NCBI GenBank assembly: GCA_022706175.1
Contig: JAKJDB010000140.1
Coordinates: forward strand, 1 to 6,871
From: Candidatus Zhuqueibacterota bacterium
GTDB taxonomy: Bacteria > KSB1 > UBA2214
Direction of reading: 5' to 3'
Length of the DNA: 6,871 nt
The position numbers and the translations under genes were made by a program. Positions 1-6,062 of the stretch are shown piece after piece; within the stretch, counting starts at the first letter, position 1, and the number at the start of each line of letters is the position of its first letter. The notes beneath the pieces were generated by a model that was not told where the DNA came from, did no database searches, and saw only the letters and a list, made by a program, of their open reading frames with translations.

Positions 1-229
1 AAAGATCACCGAAACCATCGCCCGGCTCAAGGCCGGTCAAAACGACCTGATGGCCGCTGTGGAAAAAGCCGAGGTGATCGAGGATCTGTCGCGCCGCGCC
101 AAGTTCATCGCCGACCACATCATTCCCCTGATGACCAAAGTGCGCAAACCCGCGGACGAGCTGGAGAACCTGGTGGCGGACGATCTGTGGCCGCTGCCGA
201 AATACTCAGAGATGCTCTTCATCCTGTGA
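1..229 (+). CDS. glnN: Glutamine synthetase type III, C-terminal end (partial)
   Basis: This is the last 75 codons of a gene that begins before the window; the frame starts at base 2 and the TGA stop is at 227-229. The protein would make glutamine from glutamate, ammonia and ATP in the cytoplasm. The visible part is a helical tail followed by a Trp-Pro-Leu-Pro-Lys-Tyr segment and a final Glu-Met-Leu-Phe-Ile-Leu, an ending I recognise from the long (about 700-residue) type III glutamine synthetases. The ATP and glutamate sites are outside the window, so the call rests on the tail only. The gene converges on the sugar-kinase gene of the other strand and overlaps its 3' end by 24 nt. A perfect hairpin starts 8 nt after the stop. 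The type III assignment is recognition from memory; another helical-tailed protein is possible but less likely. Confidence 0.72.
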   Translation, partial: KITETIARLKAGQNDLMAAVEKAEVIEDLSRRAKFIADHIIPLMTKVRKPADELENLVADDLWPLPKYSEMLFIL

Positions 230-1114
230 ACGAATGACGCCCGGCTTGATCAGCCGGGCGTTCTGCTTTCCACACCACAGCGCCTTGTCCACTGCGGCCT
301 CCATATCCCCGGTTTCACTCCACACCGCCGCCAGACCGGCGGCAAACGCATCTCCACTGCCGATGGCATTGACCGGGACAACGGCCTCCACCGGCCGGCG
401 GACCACGCGATCTCCCTGTACATACCATACCGGCTGCGCACCATTGGTCAACACCACCTGGATGCCGCTCCGTTGCAGAGCGATCATCTGTTCCATGATT
501 CGCGTTTCAGGCACCGTGGAGCAACCCGGGAAAAAAGTATCCTGAAACTCTTGCCGGTTGGGCTTGATCAGGTCGGGCTTACTGGGCAGCGAATCCATCA
601 GATCCCTGCCGCGATAATCCACAAGGACCTGCACGCCACGCTCCTTGGCCTGACGCACCATCCAGGGCAAAATATCCGCAGCGAATCCAGGGGCCTTGCT
701 GCCGGAGAGGATCACCATACGGGTCCCCGGCAGCAGCTGGAGAAAACGCGCGCGCATTCGCCCGTCCGTGTGCGGCGACACCGGCGGCGCCTCTTCGACG
801 ATCTCGGTCGCCGTGTGCGCACTCCGGCTGAGCAGCGTGGTGCAGATGCGAATCTCCGACTCCGAATTCACCCAACTCAGAGCCAGCTCGTCCTGTCTTG
901 TCAATTCGACAAAGTAATCGGCAAGAACACCGCCCAGCTGAGTCAGATGCATCACTTCTTCGCCCAACTGGTGCAGAACGCGGGTGACGTTCACCCCCTT
1001 GCCGGAGGCATCCACCCGCAGCGTCAGACATCGGTTCACCTGGTTTTCCTGCAGGCGGTCGAGCTCGCAGGTGCGCTGCAACACAGGATGCAGAGAGACG
1101 GTCAGAAAACGCAT
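206..1114 (-). CDS. PfkB-family sugar kinase, 1-phosphofructokinase/tagatose-6-phosphate kinase type
   Basis: Predicted cytoplasmic ATP-dependent kinase of the ribokinase/PfkB superfamily, 302 residues, close to the usual 300-310. The N-terminus (MRFLTVSLHPVLQRT) matches the beta-strand opening of the 1-phosphofructokinase/LacC branch. Residues 35-43 (DASGKGVNV) are the family's Gly-Lys-Gly signature, KPN at 184-186 is the usual mid-domain motif, and NAIGSGDAFAAG at 249-260 holds the anion hole and the catalytic base Asp255. The exact substrate cannot be read; hexose or pentose phosphates are the family norm. The ATG at 1114 has only a weak GGA ribosome site about 9 nt upstream. The gene follows the nucleoside hydrolase after 43 nt and is the last of a four-gene leftward cluster. 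Its 3' end overlaps the convergent glnN gene by 24 nt. Family call is firm; substrate is open. Confidence 0.88.
   Translation of the reverse strand: MRFLTVSLHPVLQRTCELDRLQENQVNRCLTLRVDASGKGVNVTRVLHQLGEEVMHLTQLGGVLADYFVELTRQDELALSWVNSESEIRICTTLLSRSAHTATEIVEEAPPVSPHTDGRMRARFLQLLPGTRMVILSGSKAPGFAADILPWMVRQAKERGVQVLVDYRGRDLMDSLPSKPDLIKPNRQEFQDTFFPGCSTVPETRIMEQMIALQRSGIQVVLTNGAQPVWYVQGDRVVRRPVEAVVPVNAIGSGDAFAAGLAAVWSETGDMEAAVDKALWCGKQNARLIKPGVIRSQDEEHL
237..270 (+). terminator. Probable terminator hairpin after glnN, inside the kinase gene
   Basis: A perfect 10-bp GC-rich inverted repeat (237-246 with 252-261) with a 5-nt loop begins 8 nt after the glnN stop. It is followed by TCTGCTTTC, which is pyrimidine-rich but not a clean T run. 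Position and stem strength fit a rho-independent terminator for glnN. The hairpin lies wholly inside the last codons of the convergent kinase gene. On that strand it is not followed by T's, so it is unlikely to stop kinase transcription. Confidence 0.55.
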
Positions 1115-1157
1115 GTGATCGATTCCATTGAGATTGCACGAGAGGCCGCAGATCCGG

Positions 1158-2120
1158 TCATCGCCTGTGCAGGTTTTGCCGCAGCAGCCGTTCCATCAGC
1201 CGTTTGATAAAGTCGTCCTGCTGGATGTGTACGCCGATCCGGCCGTTGGCCGGCTTGCTTTCATCGATCACCGTGAAACCATTGTCCAACACCCTGACAT
1301 GAGCCGGACGGGTGACGAACAACTCGGGCCACAACAGCATGCCGACGGCCACCGCATCATAGAGGATCGGGGTTTCCATCTCCCACAGGCTGTACAGCCC
1401 GCACAGGGCATTGGTCAACGGGCTCTGACGCATTAAAAGCCGGGTGCGGTTTTTCTCTTCCAGCGCAACAAACGTGGTGATATCCAGACCGGCGTAGGTG
1501 ATCTCTGCGCCGGCGTCGACGAACGTTCTGGCTGAGGCCACGTCGGCAGCCACGTTCCATTCAGCCGATGGCGCCGGATCCCGGCCATAGCCCATATAAA
1601 AAGAACCGAACATGGCGTAGATGGCCTTGGCCTTTTTCAGCGCACCGGCGTCCTTGGCTACCACATCCGCCATGTTGGGCACCGGGCCGGTGGTGATCAG
1701 CACGATTTCACCAGGATAACGGTTCAGCATGTGAATGATAAAGTCAGCCGCCGGAGTGCTGACCGGCTTGACTGCAGTAAAGCCCTCTGCCCAATAGTAT
1801 TGCGGATGATAGGGCGCAGGCTCCCGATCCTTGCCGACTCTATGCGCGGTCTGTCTGCCCACTGCCACAGGTATCGTCTCACAGCCCACCTCATAGAGCA
1901 TCCTGCAGGCGATTTGAGCGCGCAGGTCTGTCCGGCCATGGTCCAGAGTGATGCCCACCAGTTCGAGCTCTGGACTGGCCAACAACAGGGCCAAAGCAAA
2001 GGCATCATCGATATCGTTGCCCAGATCAAAATCGACGATTACTTTTTGCCGCTGCCCAGCCGGCGCGGCACTGTGCGCCAGCGCGGTCATCAGCAACATC
2101 ATCATGCCTAAAAACTTCAT
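1158..2120 (-). CDS. Secreted nucleoside hydrolase (inosine-uridine preferring family)
   Basis: Predicted N-ribohydrolase that splits nucleosides into base and ribose, 320 residues. Residues 1-19 are a short basic start, a Met/Leu-rich hydrophobic core and small residues (AHSAAPA), a signal peptide probably cut near residues 17-21, so it likely acts outside the cytoplasm. Residues 30-40 (DFDLGNDIDDA) are the calcium-binding Asp cluster in the longer DxDxGxDxDD form. GPVPN at 145-149 replaces the usual GPLTN, and AEWNV at 186-190 supplies the ribose-contacting Glu and Asn. The last motif reads YDAVAV (254-259), with Tyr where many members have His before the Asp. The ATG shares its A with the TAA stop of the upstream MBL gene (TAATG), and GAGGTGA lies 6 nt upstream, indicating translational coupling. 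Base preference cannot be predicted. Confidence 0.88.
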   Translation of the reverse strand: MKFLGMMMLLMTALAHSAAPAGQRQKVIVDFDLGNDIDDAFALALLLASPELELVGITLDHGRTDLRAQIACRMLYEVGCETIPVAVGRQTAHRVGKDREPAPYHPQYYWAEGFTAVKPVSTPAADFIIHMLNRYPGEIVLITTGPVPNMADVVAKDAGALKKAKAIYAMFGSFYMGYGRDPAPSAEWNVAADVASARTFVDAGAEITYAGLDITTFVALEEKNRTRLLMRQSPLTNALCGLYSLWEMETPILYDAVAVGMLLWPELFVTRPAHVRVLDNGFTVIDESKPANGRIGVHIQQDDFIKRLMERLLRQNLHRR

Positions 2121-2905
2121 TATTCATCACCTCGTTGTGGTAGCTTCAGCAGAATCTCTGCGTCCGTACAATAGCGGCCATCCCGGCACCAAAAGGGAGC
2201 GTCATGTCCCCCCATGATCAGGCCGTCGCACTGCTCCACCAGTTGTTTGCTCGCCACGTGCTGTTTCTCGTTATACCGGGGCGTCAACTCCCGCAATCTG
2301 CTTTTCCAGAACAACCGGCTGGCCAGCGCATCGCCGCAGATCAACAGAGAGGGGTTTGCCTCTAGTCGCAGGCCGTACTGTCCGGGGCTGTGACCGGGCA
2401 ATGGCTGTAACTTGGCAGGATCAGGAAGGTTAGGCTGATCCTCGATCCAGCGGATTTGCTGCGGACTGCCCAACAGGTCATCGCGCCAGTAATGCAGAGC
2501 CAGCCATTGGCCTTGCCGGGCCTCCTTCTCCAGCCGATTTTCCCGTACCTCCGGGTAATAGCGCCGGAACACCTCCACCGGGTCATCCGCGTCCATGATC
2601 GCATGGCAATAACTCCTGGCGAACTCGTAATCGACCCGACTTACGACCACCTGAGCACGCGTAAACAGTCGATTATTGCCGGCATGATCCGGATGAACAT
2701 GGGTGTTCACCACCAGATCCACGTCCTCAGGGTTCACTCCAAGCCTGGCCAGCTCGCGCAGCAGATCCGGCTCCCCATTCAATCCGGTGTCGACGATCAC
2801 CAGCTGATCGGGAAAACGCAGAAGCGCAGCCATTAACGGAATGGGCCGCGCACCGCTCCACAGAGCGGGTGGCATGGACATTCGCAGGGGGTAAAAACGG
2901 ATCAC
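2120..2905 (-). CDS. Metallo-beta-lactamase-fold hydrolase
   Basis: 261-residue MBL-fold protein with no signal peptide, presumably cytoplasmic. The full dinuclear metal set is visible: DTG at 39-41, HVHPDH at 69-74 (His69, His71, Asp73, His74), His172 in GHSPGQY, Asp192 in CGDAL and His234 in GGHDAPF. This order resembles the AHL-lactonase and glyoxalase II-like hydrolases that cleave lactones, thioesters or phosphodiesters; the substrate is unknown. Residues 100-150 form a charged helical insert that probably shapes the pocket. Translation most likely starts at GTG 2905, whose last bases overlap the stop of the TS-like gene (GTGA, 4 nt). A weak GAGAAAG precedes it, so translation probably depends on coupling. 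The next ATG (Met9) has no ribosome site. Loss of any metal ligand would have suggested decay, but none is missing. Confidence 0.9.
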   Translation of the reverse strand: MIRFYPLRMSMPPALWSGARPIPLMAALLRFPDQLVIVDTGLNGEPDLLRELARLGVNPEDVDLVVNTHVHPDHAGNNRLFTRAQVVVSRVDYEFARSYCHAIMDADDPVEVFRRYYPEVRENRLEKEARQGQWLALHYWRDDLLGSPQQIRWIEDQPNLPDPAKLQPLPGHSPGQYGLRLEANPSLLICGDALASRLFWKSRLRELTPRYNEKQHVASKQLVEQCDGLIMGGHDAPFWCRDGRYCTDAEILLKLPQRGDE

Positions 2906-3717
2906 GCTTTCTCGCGCGCCAGGCGTTCTCTGGCCTCTTCGAACATAGGCTCGGCAAAACTGGAGGGCCAGGTGCGCTCCGCAAAGCTGCGGGTCTGCAC
3001 GCTTTTTAAAAATCCTTCAAACTGTTTAAAGTAGGAGCCGTAAATATGAAAGCTGTCCACCAGATCAGCATATCGTCCCACCGCTACCGGTTGGCCGATC
3101 TTTTTTGCGATTTGTTCCGCCATTCGGCGCTGCAGATCCGTGAAGGCGAAGGCATTCATGTAGGCCGCTTTATAGGCATCCCGCGATCGCCAGTGGGTGT
3201 TCATGTTCAAAACCAGTTGACCCTGCTCATCGGCAAGCATGCGGCACCACACGCGCTGCAGGCAGGGCGGATCATCCGTAGGTGGATCCAGCTTGGGATT
3301 CCAGGTGATGGCTTGAGCCCGGCGCGTATGCCCGGCCTCACTGAGCTTGTCGATCATATAGTTGATCTGATCCACTACCTGGTTCTCGATTTCGTAGCAA
3401 AAAAGCCTTTTATGATACGTGTAGGTCCATTTGCCCTCTTCTGGAGCGATCCAATGGTCGTGCACACCGACCACCACTTCCTGACGATAGATCTCCAGAT
3501 CTTCCAATCCGCCGGGAAAGGCCCGGTGAATGCGCGGCTCGGCAAAGGGATCATCGCACACCCACATCATGGTGCAATCCTTGCTGGCTGGGTCATCCGG
3601 TCTGTCATACTCCGTTTTGATGGCCACACCGTGCTGCCAGCAGGCGAGCACAGCTTTTTCCCATGCTTCTGGCAAAGTCTTTGCTTGAACGAACAAGGTT
3701 GGTATGGAGCCGGACAT
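2902..3717 (-). CDS. Thymidylate synthase family protein (ThyA fold, archaeal-like short form)
   Basis: 271-residue member of the thymidylate synthase/dCMP hydroxymethylase family, probably cytoplasmic. Compared with E. coli ThyA from memory, the phosphate-binding Arg pair is at 132-133, with Trp-Asn (139-140) at exactly the same spacing. The nucleophilic Cys is Cys152 in PPCLQ. RSRD (177-180) matches the RSCD motif, and Asn188 sits at exactly the spacing of the dUMP-reading Asn177. HIY (224-226) matches His207/Tyr209, and VDQI (115-118) matches the conserved DQI helix. Not seen are the N-terminal RTGT loop and the usual C-terminal folate-closing tail. An Asn rather than Asp at 188 argues for a uracil over a cytosine substrate. 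ATG 3717 is chosen because AGAGAGG lies 5 nt upstream; a GTG at 3723 would overlap that site. First gene of the cluster, with no folA beside it. Whether it makes dTMP is unproven. Confidence 0.82.
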   Translation of the reverse strand: MSGSIPTLFVQAKTLPEAWEKAVLACWQHGVAIKTEYDRPDDPASKDCTMMWVCDDPFAEPRIHRAFPGGLEDLEIYRQEVVVGVHDHWIAPEEGKWTYTYHKRLFCYEIENQVVDQINYMIDKLSEAGHTRRAQAITWNPKLDPPTDDPPCLQRVWCRMLADEQGQLVLNMNTHWRSRDAYKAAYMNAFAFTDLQRRMAEQIAKKIGQPVAVGRYADLVDSFHIYGSYFKQFEGFLKSVQTRSFAERTWPSSFAEPMFEEARERLAREKA

Positions 3718-3722
3718 AAACA

Positions 3723-3728
3723 CCTCTC
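3723..3728 (-). promoter_or_regulatory. Ribosome binding site that fixes the TS-like start
   Basis: GAGAGG on the minus strand lies 5 nt before ATG 3717. The upstream GTG at 3721-3723 overlaps this site and therefore cannot be the start. This removes two residues from the longest reading frame. Confidence 0.75.
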
Positions 3729-3770
3729 TTGTTAGAATGAAGGAAACTCAGATAGTGTCGTGCGGGAGTA

Positions 3771-3801
3771 AATTAAAAAGGCGGAAAAATATTTCCGCCT
3801 T
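3771..3801 (-). terminator. Intrinsic terminator of the DUF5679 gene
   Basis: A perfect 10-bp stem (3778-3787 with 3792-3801) with a 4-nt loop reads, on the minus strand, into TTTTTAATT. It lies 29 nt beyond the stop of the small zinc-ribbon gene and about 54 nt before the TS-like start, so it separates the two transcripts. On the plus strand no T run follows, so it acts in one direction. No convincing promoter hexamers were seen in the 50 nt between this terminator and the TS-like gene, so partial read-through may feed the downstream cluster. Confidence 0.88.
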
Positions 3802-3829
3802 GCATAATCGAGATCACGTGAGGAACCGC

Positions 3830-3982
3830 TTATTTAGCTTTGCCTAGGATTTTATAGACGCCTGTTCCGCATTTCTCGCAAGTACCTTTGAGAGCCTCGC
3901 GACCATTTTTCATGGTGACCTTCTGCGGGTTCTTTACATCGGTCTTTGCTTTGCACTTTACACAATATGCTTGATCAGCCAC
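3830..3982 (-). CDS. DUF5679 small zinc-ribbon protein
   Basis: A 50-residue protein starting MADQAYCVKCKAKT. Two CxxC pairs, Cys7/Cys10 and Cys35/Cys38, form a zinc ribbon; between them is a Lys-rich hairpin segment (KVTMKNGREALKG), and the chain ends in GVYKILGKAK. This is the layout I know for DUF5679 proteins, whose role is unknown; nucleic-acid or protein binding is a reasonable guess given the ribbon and the basic charge. Translation starts at GTG 3982, with GGGAGG 8 nt upstream; an in-frame TTG two codons earlier is too close to that site. The gene stands alone, with its own promoter (4043-4071) and terminator (3771-3801), and is well below usual gene-finder length limits. It is intact and full length for the family. 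Confidence 0.88.
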   Translation of the reverse strand: MADQAYCVKCKAKTDVKNPQKVTMKNGREALKGTCEKCGTGVYKILGKAK

Positions 3983-3990
3983 AGCCAAGT

Positions 3991-3996
3991 CCTCCC
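3991..3996 (-). promoter_or_regulatory. Ribosome binding site of the DUF5679 gene
   Basis: GGGAGG on the minus strand, 8 nt before GTG 3982. It is one of the strongest ribosome sites in the window and supports the GTG start of this very short gene. Confidence 0.75.
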
Positions 3997-4042
3997 TTTT
4001 GATATCAACCGCCGGAACTATAGTCCCGCCTACTTACATATA

Positions 4043-4071
4043 AATTTACGGTTTATATTATGTAAAGTCAA
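4043..4071 (-). promoter_or_regulatory. Sigma-70-like promoter for the DUF5679 gene
   Basis: On the minus strand TTGACT (4066-4071), a 17-nt spacer and TAAATT (4043-4048) form a good -35/-10 pair in an AT-rich stretch. Transcription would start near 4036, giving a leader of about 54 nt. The spacer contains further TATA-like runs, so the exact -10 could shift. The remainder of the gap to the VanZ gene (4072-4134) is AT-rich, with only a weak 5-bp stem and a T7 run that might end the upstream operon. Confidence 0.6.
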
Positions 4072-4134
4072 TTAAAACTTGGTAATTCTTGACTTTTATC
4101 GCAAAAAAATTAATTATTCAACAAAGTGAATGCT

Positions 4135-4512
4135 TTATGATAATTTTCTATTAAATAATATCTTAAATAAGAAAATGCCCGCACACAATCCCAAAACATT
4201 GGCGATAAAATCAGCAAAATCGGCAAATCTGCCCGGAATAAGGAGCTGATGCAGCTCATCCAGAGCAGCAAACAACGAGGCGTAAAGCAAAGAGGACCAC
4301 AGAGCACAGGAGAGCCGTGCTCTGTTTCCTTCTGTTGCAGCCCGTACCCAGAGAAAGCCCAGCACGGCGTAAAAAACAAAATGATAGATTTTATCCTGCA
4401 ATTTCACGCCCAGAGAGGGCGGCGTCAATTTGGGTAAAGAGGTAAGAATGAGCAGCAAGCTTCCCCAGACGACGGTCGGCAAATACCAGCGAACAAACCG
4501 TGATTCCCGCAT
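4135..4512 (-). CDS. VanZ-family small membrane protein
   Basis: 125-residue integral membrane protein with four predicted hydrophobic segments at about 8-25, 43-57, 69-86 and 101-118. The VanZ signature is clear: DKIYHFVFYAVLG (40-52), LDELHQ with Asp85/Glu86/His88 (84-89), IPGR (92-95) and DFIANVLG (101-108). VanZ-like proteins are widespread. The founding member gives low-level teicoplanin resistance, but most, including this kind of chromosomal single-domain copy, have no known function, so resistance should not be inferred. The ATG at 4512 overlaps the nnr stop by one base (TGATG), with AAAGGA 5 nt upstream. A TTG one codon earlier is possible but less likely. It is the last gene of the acpS-nnr operon. 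The pairing with Nnr looks positional rather than functional. Confidence 0.88.
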   Translation of the reverse strand: MRESRFVRWYLPTVVWGSLLLILTSLPKLTPPSLGVKLQDKIYHFVFYAVLGFLWVRAATEGNRARLSCALWSSLLYASLFAALDELHQLLIPGRFADFADFIANVLGLCAGIFLFKILFNRKLS

Positions 4513-6050
4513 CAATTTCCTTTGAGTGACATCAGTGCGTCGGCCAACTTGTTGAGAATATCCCCAGCCAACAGGCCGGCTTCGCCGAATTGCCGCTTCG
4601 CCGAATCGCCGGCCAATCCATGCACATAGACGCCTGTCAGGGCAGCGTCCAGGCTGTTGAGACCCTGCGCCAGCAGCGAAACGATCAGGCCGGTGAGCAC
4701 ATCACCGGATCCGGCTGTAGCCATACCGGGATTGCCGGTCGAATTGATGTAAAGCCGTCCATCCGGCGCCGCAATGCAGGTGGGACCGCCTTTGAGCACC
4801 ACCACCGCGTTAAACGTTCTGGCTGCGTGCCGGGCGGCTGAAGCACGATTCAGGGCGATCTCTGCCGTGGAGGTGTTCAGCAGGCGCGCCAGTTCGCCGG
4901 GATGAGGCGTAAGTATACGATCCGCCCGGCAATTTTTCAAGGCCTCGATATTGCGGCTGCAGATGTTCAGGCCATCCGCATCCAACACCAGCGGCAGAGT
5001 CAGCTGTTCGAGCAGGCTATAGACCAATTGACAGGTCGAAGCCTCCTGTCCGAGACCAGGGCCGATAGCGCAGGCGTTTTGAGCTTTGATACTGCTCAAC
5101 AGAGCGTTCAACCCCTCTTCGCTCAAGAAGCCCTGATCACGATCCGGCATGGGCCAGAGCACCACTTCAGTCAATTTTGTCGCCATCACCGTATTCAGGC
5201 TGGCGGGAAAAGCCAGATAACAGAGTCCGGCGCCGCTGCGCAGGCAGGCAGCGGCGGAGAGTGCCGCAGCGCCGCAGAAGCCAAGAGAACCGGCCACCAC
5301 CACAGCAGAGCCCACTTGATTCTTATGAGCGTCTCTGCGCCGCAGCGGCAATCTGGCAGCGGCATCCGCTGCTTCGACCAGCCACTGATCTGCCGGCAGG
5401 GCCTGTAGAGCCTGTGGTGGCAGGCTGATGTCCACCACTTTGATCTCGCCGCACCACTCTCTGGCCGGAGGCCAAAGCAGGCCTGATTTGAGCAGAGCCA
5501 TGGTACAGGTCACATCCGCTTTGACCGCCGGGCCTTCTACCGCACCGGTCTCTCCATTCACGCCTGTGGGGATATCGATGGCCAATACCGGCGCGTCCAG
5601 CTGATTGATGAACTCCACGGCCTGAGCAAAGGCGCCTGTGACCGGTGTTTTCGCCCCAGTGCCCAACAGGGCATCGATGATCAACCCCGGCTTCTTCAGT
5701 TCGGCCGGCTGTGGAAGGCCAAAGTGGAGCTTTAGATCCAATTTCTGCAAAATCTGCAGATTGACCAGGCTATCCCCTTTTATTTTGTCCCGATCAGCCA
5801 GAATAAACAGTTCGACCTCATACCCCCAATTGATCAGGTGGCGGGCCACCACATAGCCGTCGCCGCCGTTGTTGCCCGGGCCGCAAAAGAAATGCACCAG
5901 CCGGTTCCCGGACGGTGCGGCCATTTGCGCGGCGATATCGGCAATGCCGCGGCCTGCGTTTTCCATCAGGATCAGGCCGGGAATGGAGAGGGTCTCCATG
6001 GCGAAACGGTCCAAACCGGCCATCTGCTGGGGGGTTACGATGTGCTGCAC
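4512..6050 (-). CDS. nnr: Bifunctional NAD(P)H-hydrate epimerase / ADP-dependent NAD(P)H-hydrate dehydratase
   Basis: 512-residue cytoplasmic repair enzyme (YjeF type) that restores NADH and NADPH from their hydrated damage products. The N-terminal epimerase domain (about 1-215) shows CGPGNNGGDG (56-65), catalytic Asp126 in DALLGTG and DIPTGVNGETG (159-169). The C-terminal ribokinase-like dehydratase domain (about 235-510) shows AGS (253-255), AIGPGLG (328-334), LDADGLN (356-362), TPHPGE (381-386), KGG (420-422) and AGSGD ending in Asp450. Both domains look complete and the length is typical of the fused form. The start is GTG 6050, with GAGG 5 nt upstream; an ATG two bases earlier is out of frame and the frame is closed by a stop just before. 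It lies 12 nt after acpS and overlaps the VanZ gene by one base. Codons near 4579-4610 hold a 16-nt tandem repeat that does not change protein length. Confidence 0.97.
   Translation of the reverse strand: MQHIVTPQQMAGLDRFAMETLSIPGLILMENAGRGIADIAAQMAAPSGNRLVHFFCGPGNNGGDGYVVARHLINWGYEVELFILADRDKIKGDSLVNLQILQKLDLKLHFGLPQPAELKKPGLIIDALLGTGAKTPVTGAFAQAVEFINQLDAPVLAIDIPTGVNGETGAVEGPAVKADVTCTMALLKSGLLWPPAREWCGEIKVVDISLPPQALQALPADQWLVEAADAAARLPLRRRDAHKNQVGSAVVVAGSLGFCGAAALSAAACLRSGAGLCYLAFPASLNTVMATKLTEVVLWPMPDRDQGFLSEEGLNALLSSIKAQNACAIGPGLGQEASTCQLVYSLLEQLTLPLVLDADGLNICSRNIEALKNCRADRILTPHPGELARLLNTSTAEIALNRASAARHAARTFNAVVVLKGGPTCIAAPDGRLYINSTGNPGMATAGSGDVLTGLIVSLLAQGLNSLDAALTGVYVHGLAGDSAKRQFGEAGLLAGDILNKLADALMSLKGN
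4579..4610 (-). repeat. 16-nt tandem repeat within nnr
   Basis: Two adjacent 16-nt copies (4579-4594 and 4595-4610) differ at one base. On the minus strand they read GGCRATTCGGCGAAGC. Since 16 is not a multiple of three, the copies are read in different frames, yet the encoded segment (DSAKRQFGEAG) has the usual length for Nnr. It may be chance or an old slippage event. Confidence 0.6.
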
Positions 6051-6055
6051 ATAGG

Positions 6056-6059
6056 CCTC
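6056..6059 (-). promoter_or_regulatory. Ribosome binding site deciding the nnr GTG start
   Basis: GAGG on the minus strand lies 5 nt before GTG 6050, between the acpS stop and nnr. An ATG at 6050-6052 overlaps the start in another frame and would not give Nnr. Confidence 0.6.
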
Positions 6060-6062
6060 ATT

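Noticed and set aside
473..1207. Long plus-strand reading frame (244 codons) opposite the kinase gene
   Set aside because: It is antisense to a clear PfkB-family gene, has no recognisable domain, and its Arg/His/Gln-rich composition is typical of a shadow frame in GC-rich DNA.
2902..3717. Phage-type dCMP hydroxymethylase as the identity of the TS-like gene
   Set aside because: The base-reading position has Asn188 rather than the Asp typical of cytosine-specific enzymes, and no phage genes are nearby.
3046..3735. Long plus-strand reading frame (229 codons) opposite the TS-like gene
   Set aside because: The minus strand carries conserved TS active-site residues in correct order; the plus frame has no family features and no convincing ribosome site.
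4103..4134. Terminator after the VanZ gene (5-bp ATTCA/TGAAT stem with a later T7 run)
   Set aside because: The stem is short, AT-only in most pairs, and separated from the T run by several bases; too weak to list as a feature.
4110..4379. Alternative minus-strand frame overlapping the VanZ gene
   Set aside because: The VanZ frame holds all conserved motifs and the coupled start; this one is a shifted shadow.
4135..4512. Glycopeptide-resistance gene interpretation of the VanZ-family protein
   Set aside because: No other van genes are present, and most VanZ-like proteins are not linked to resistance.
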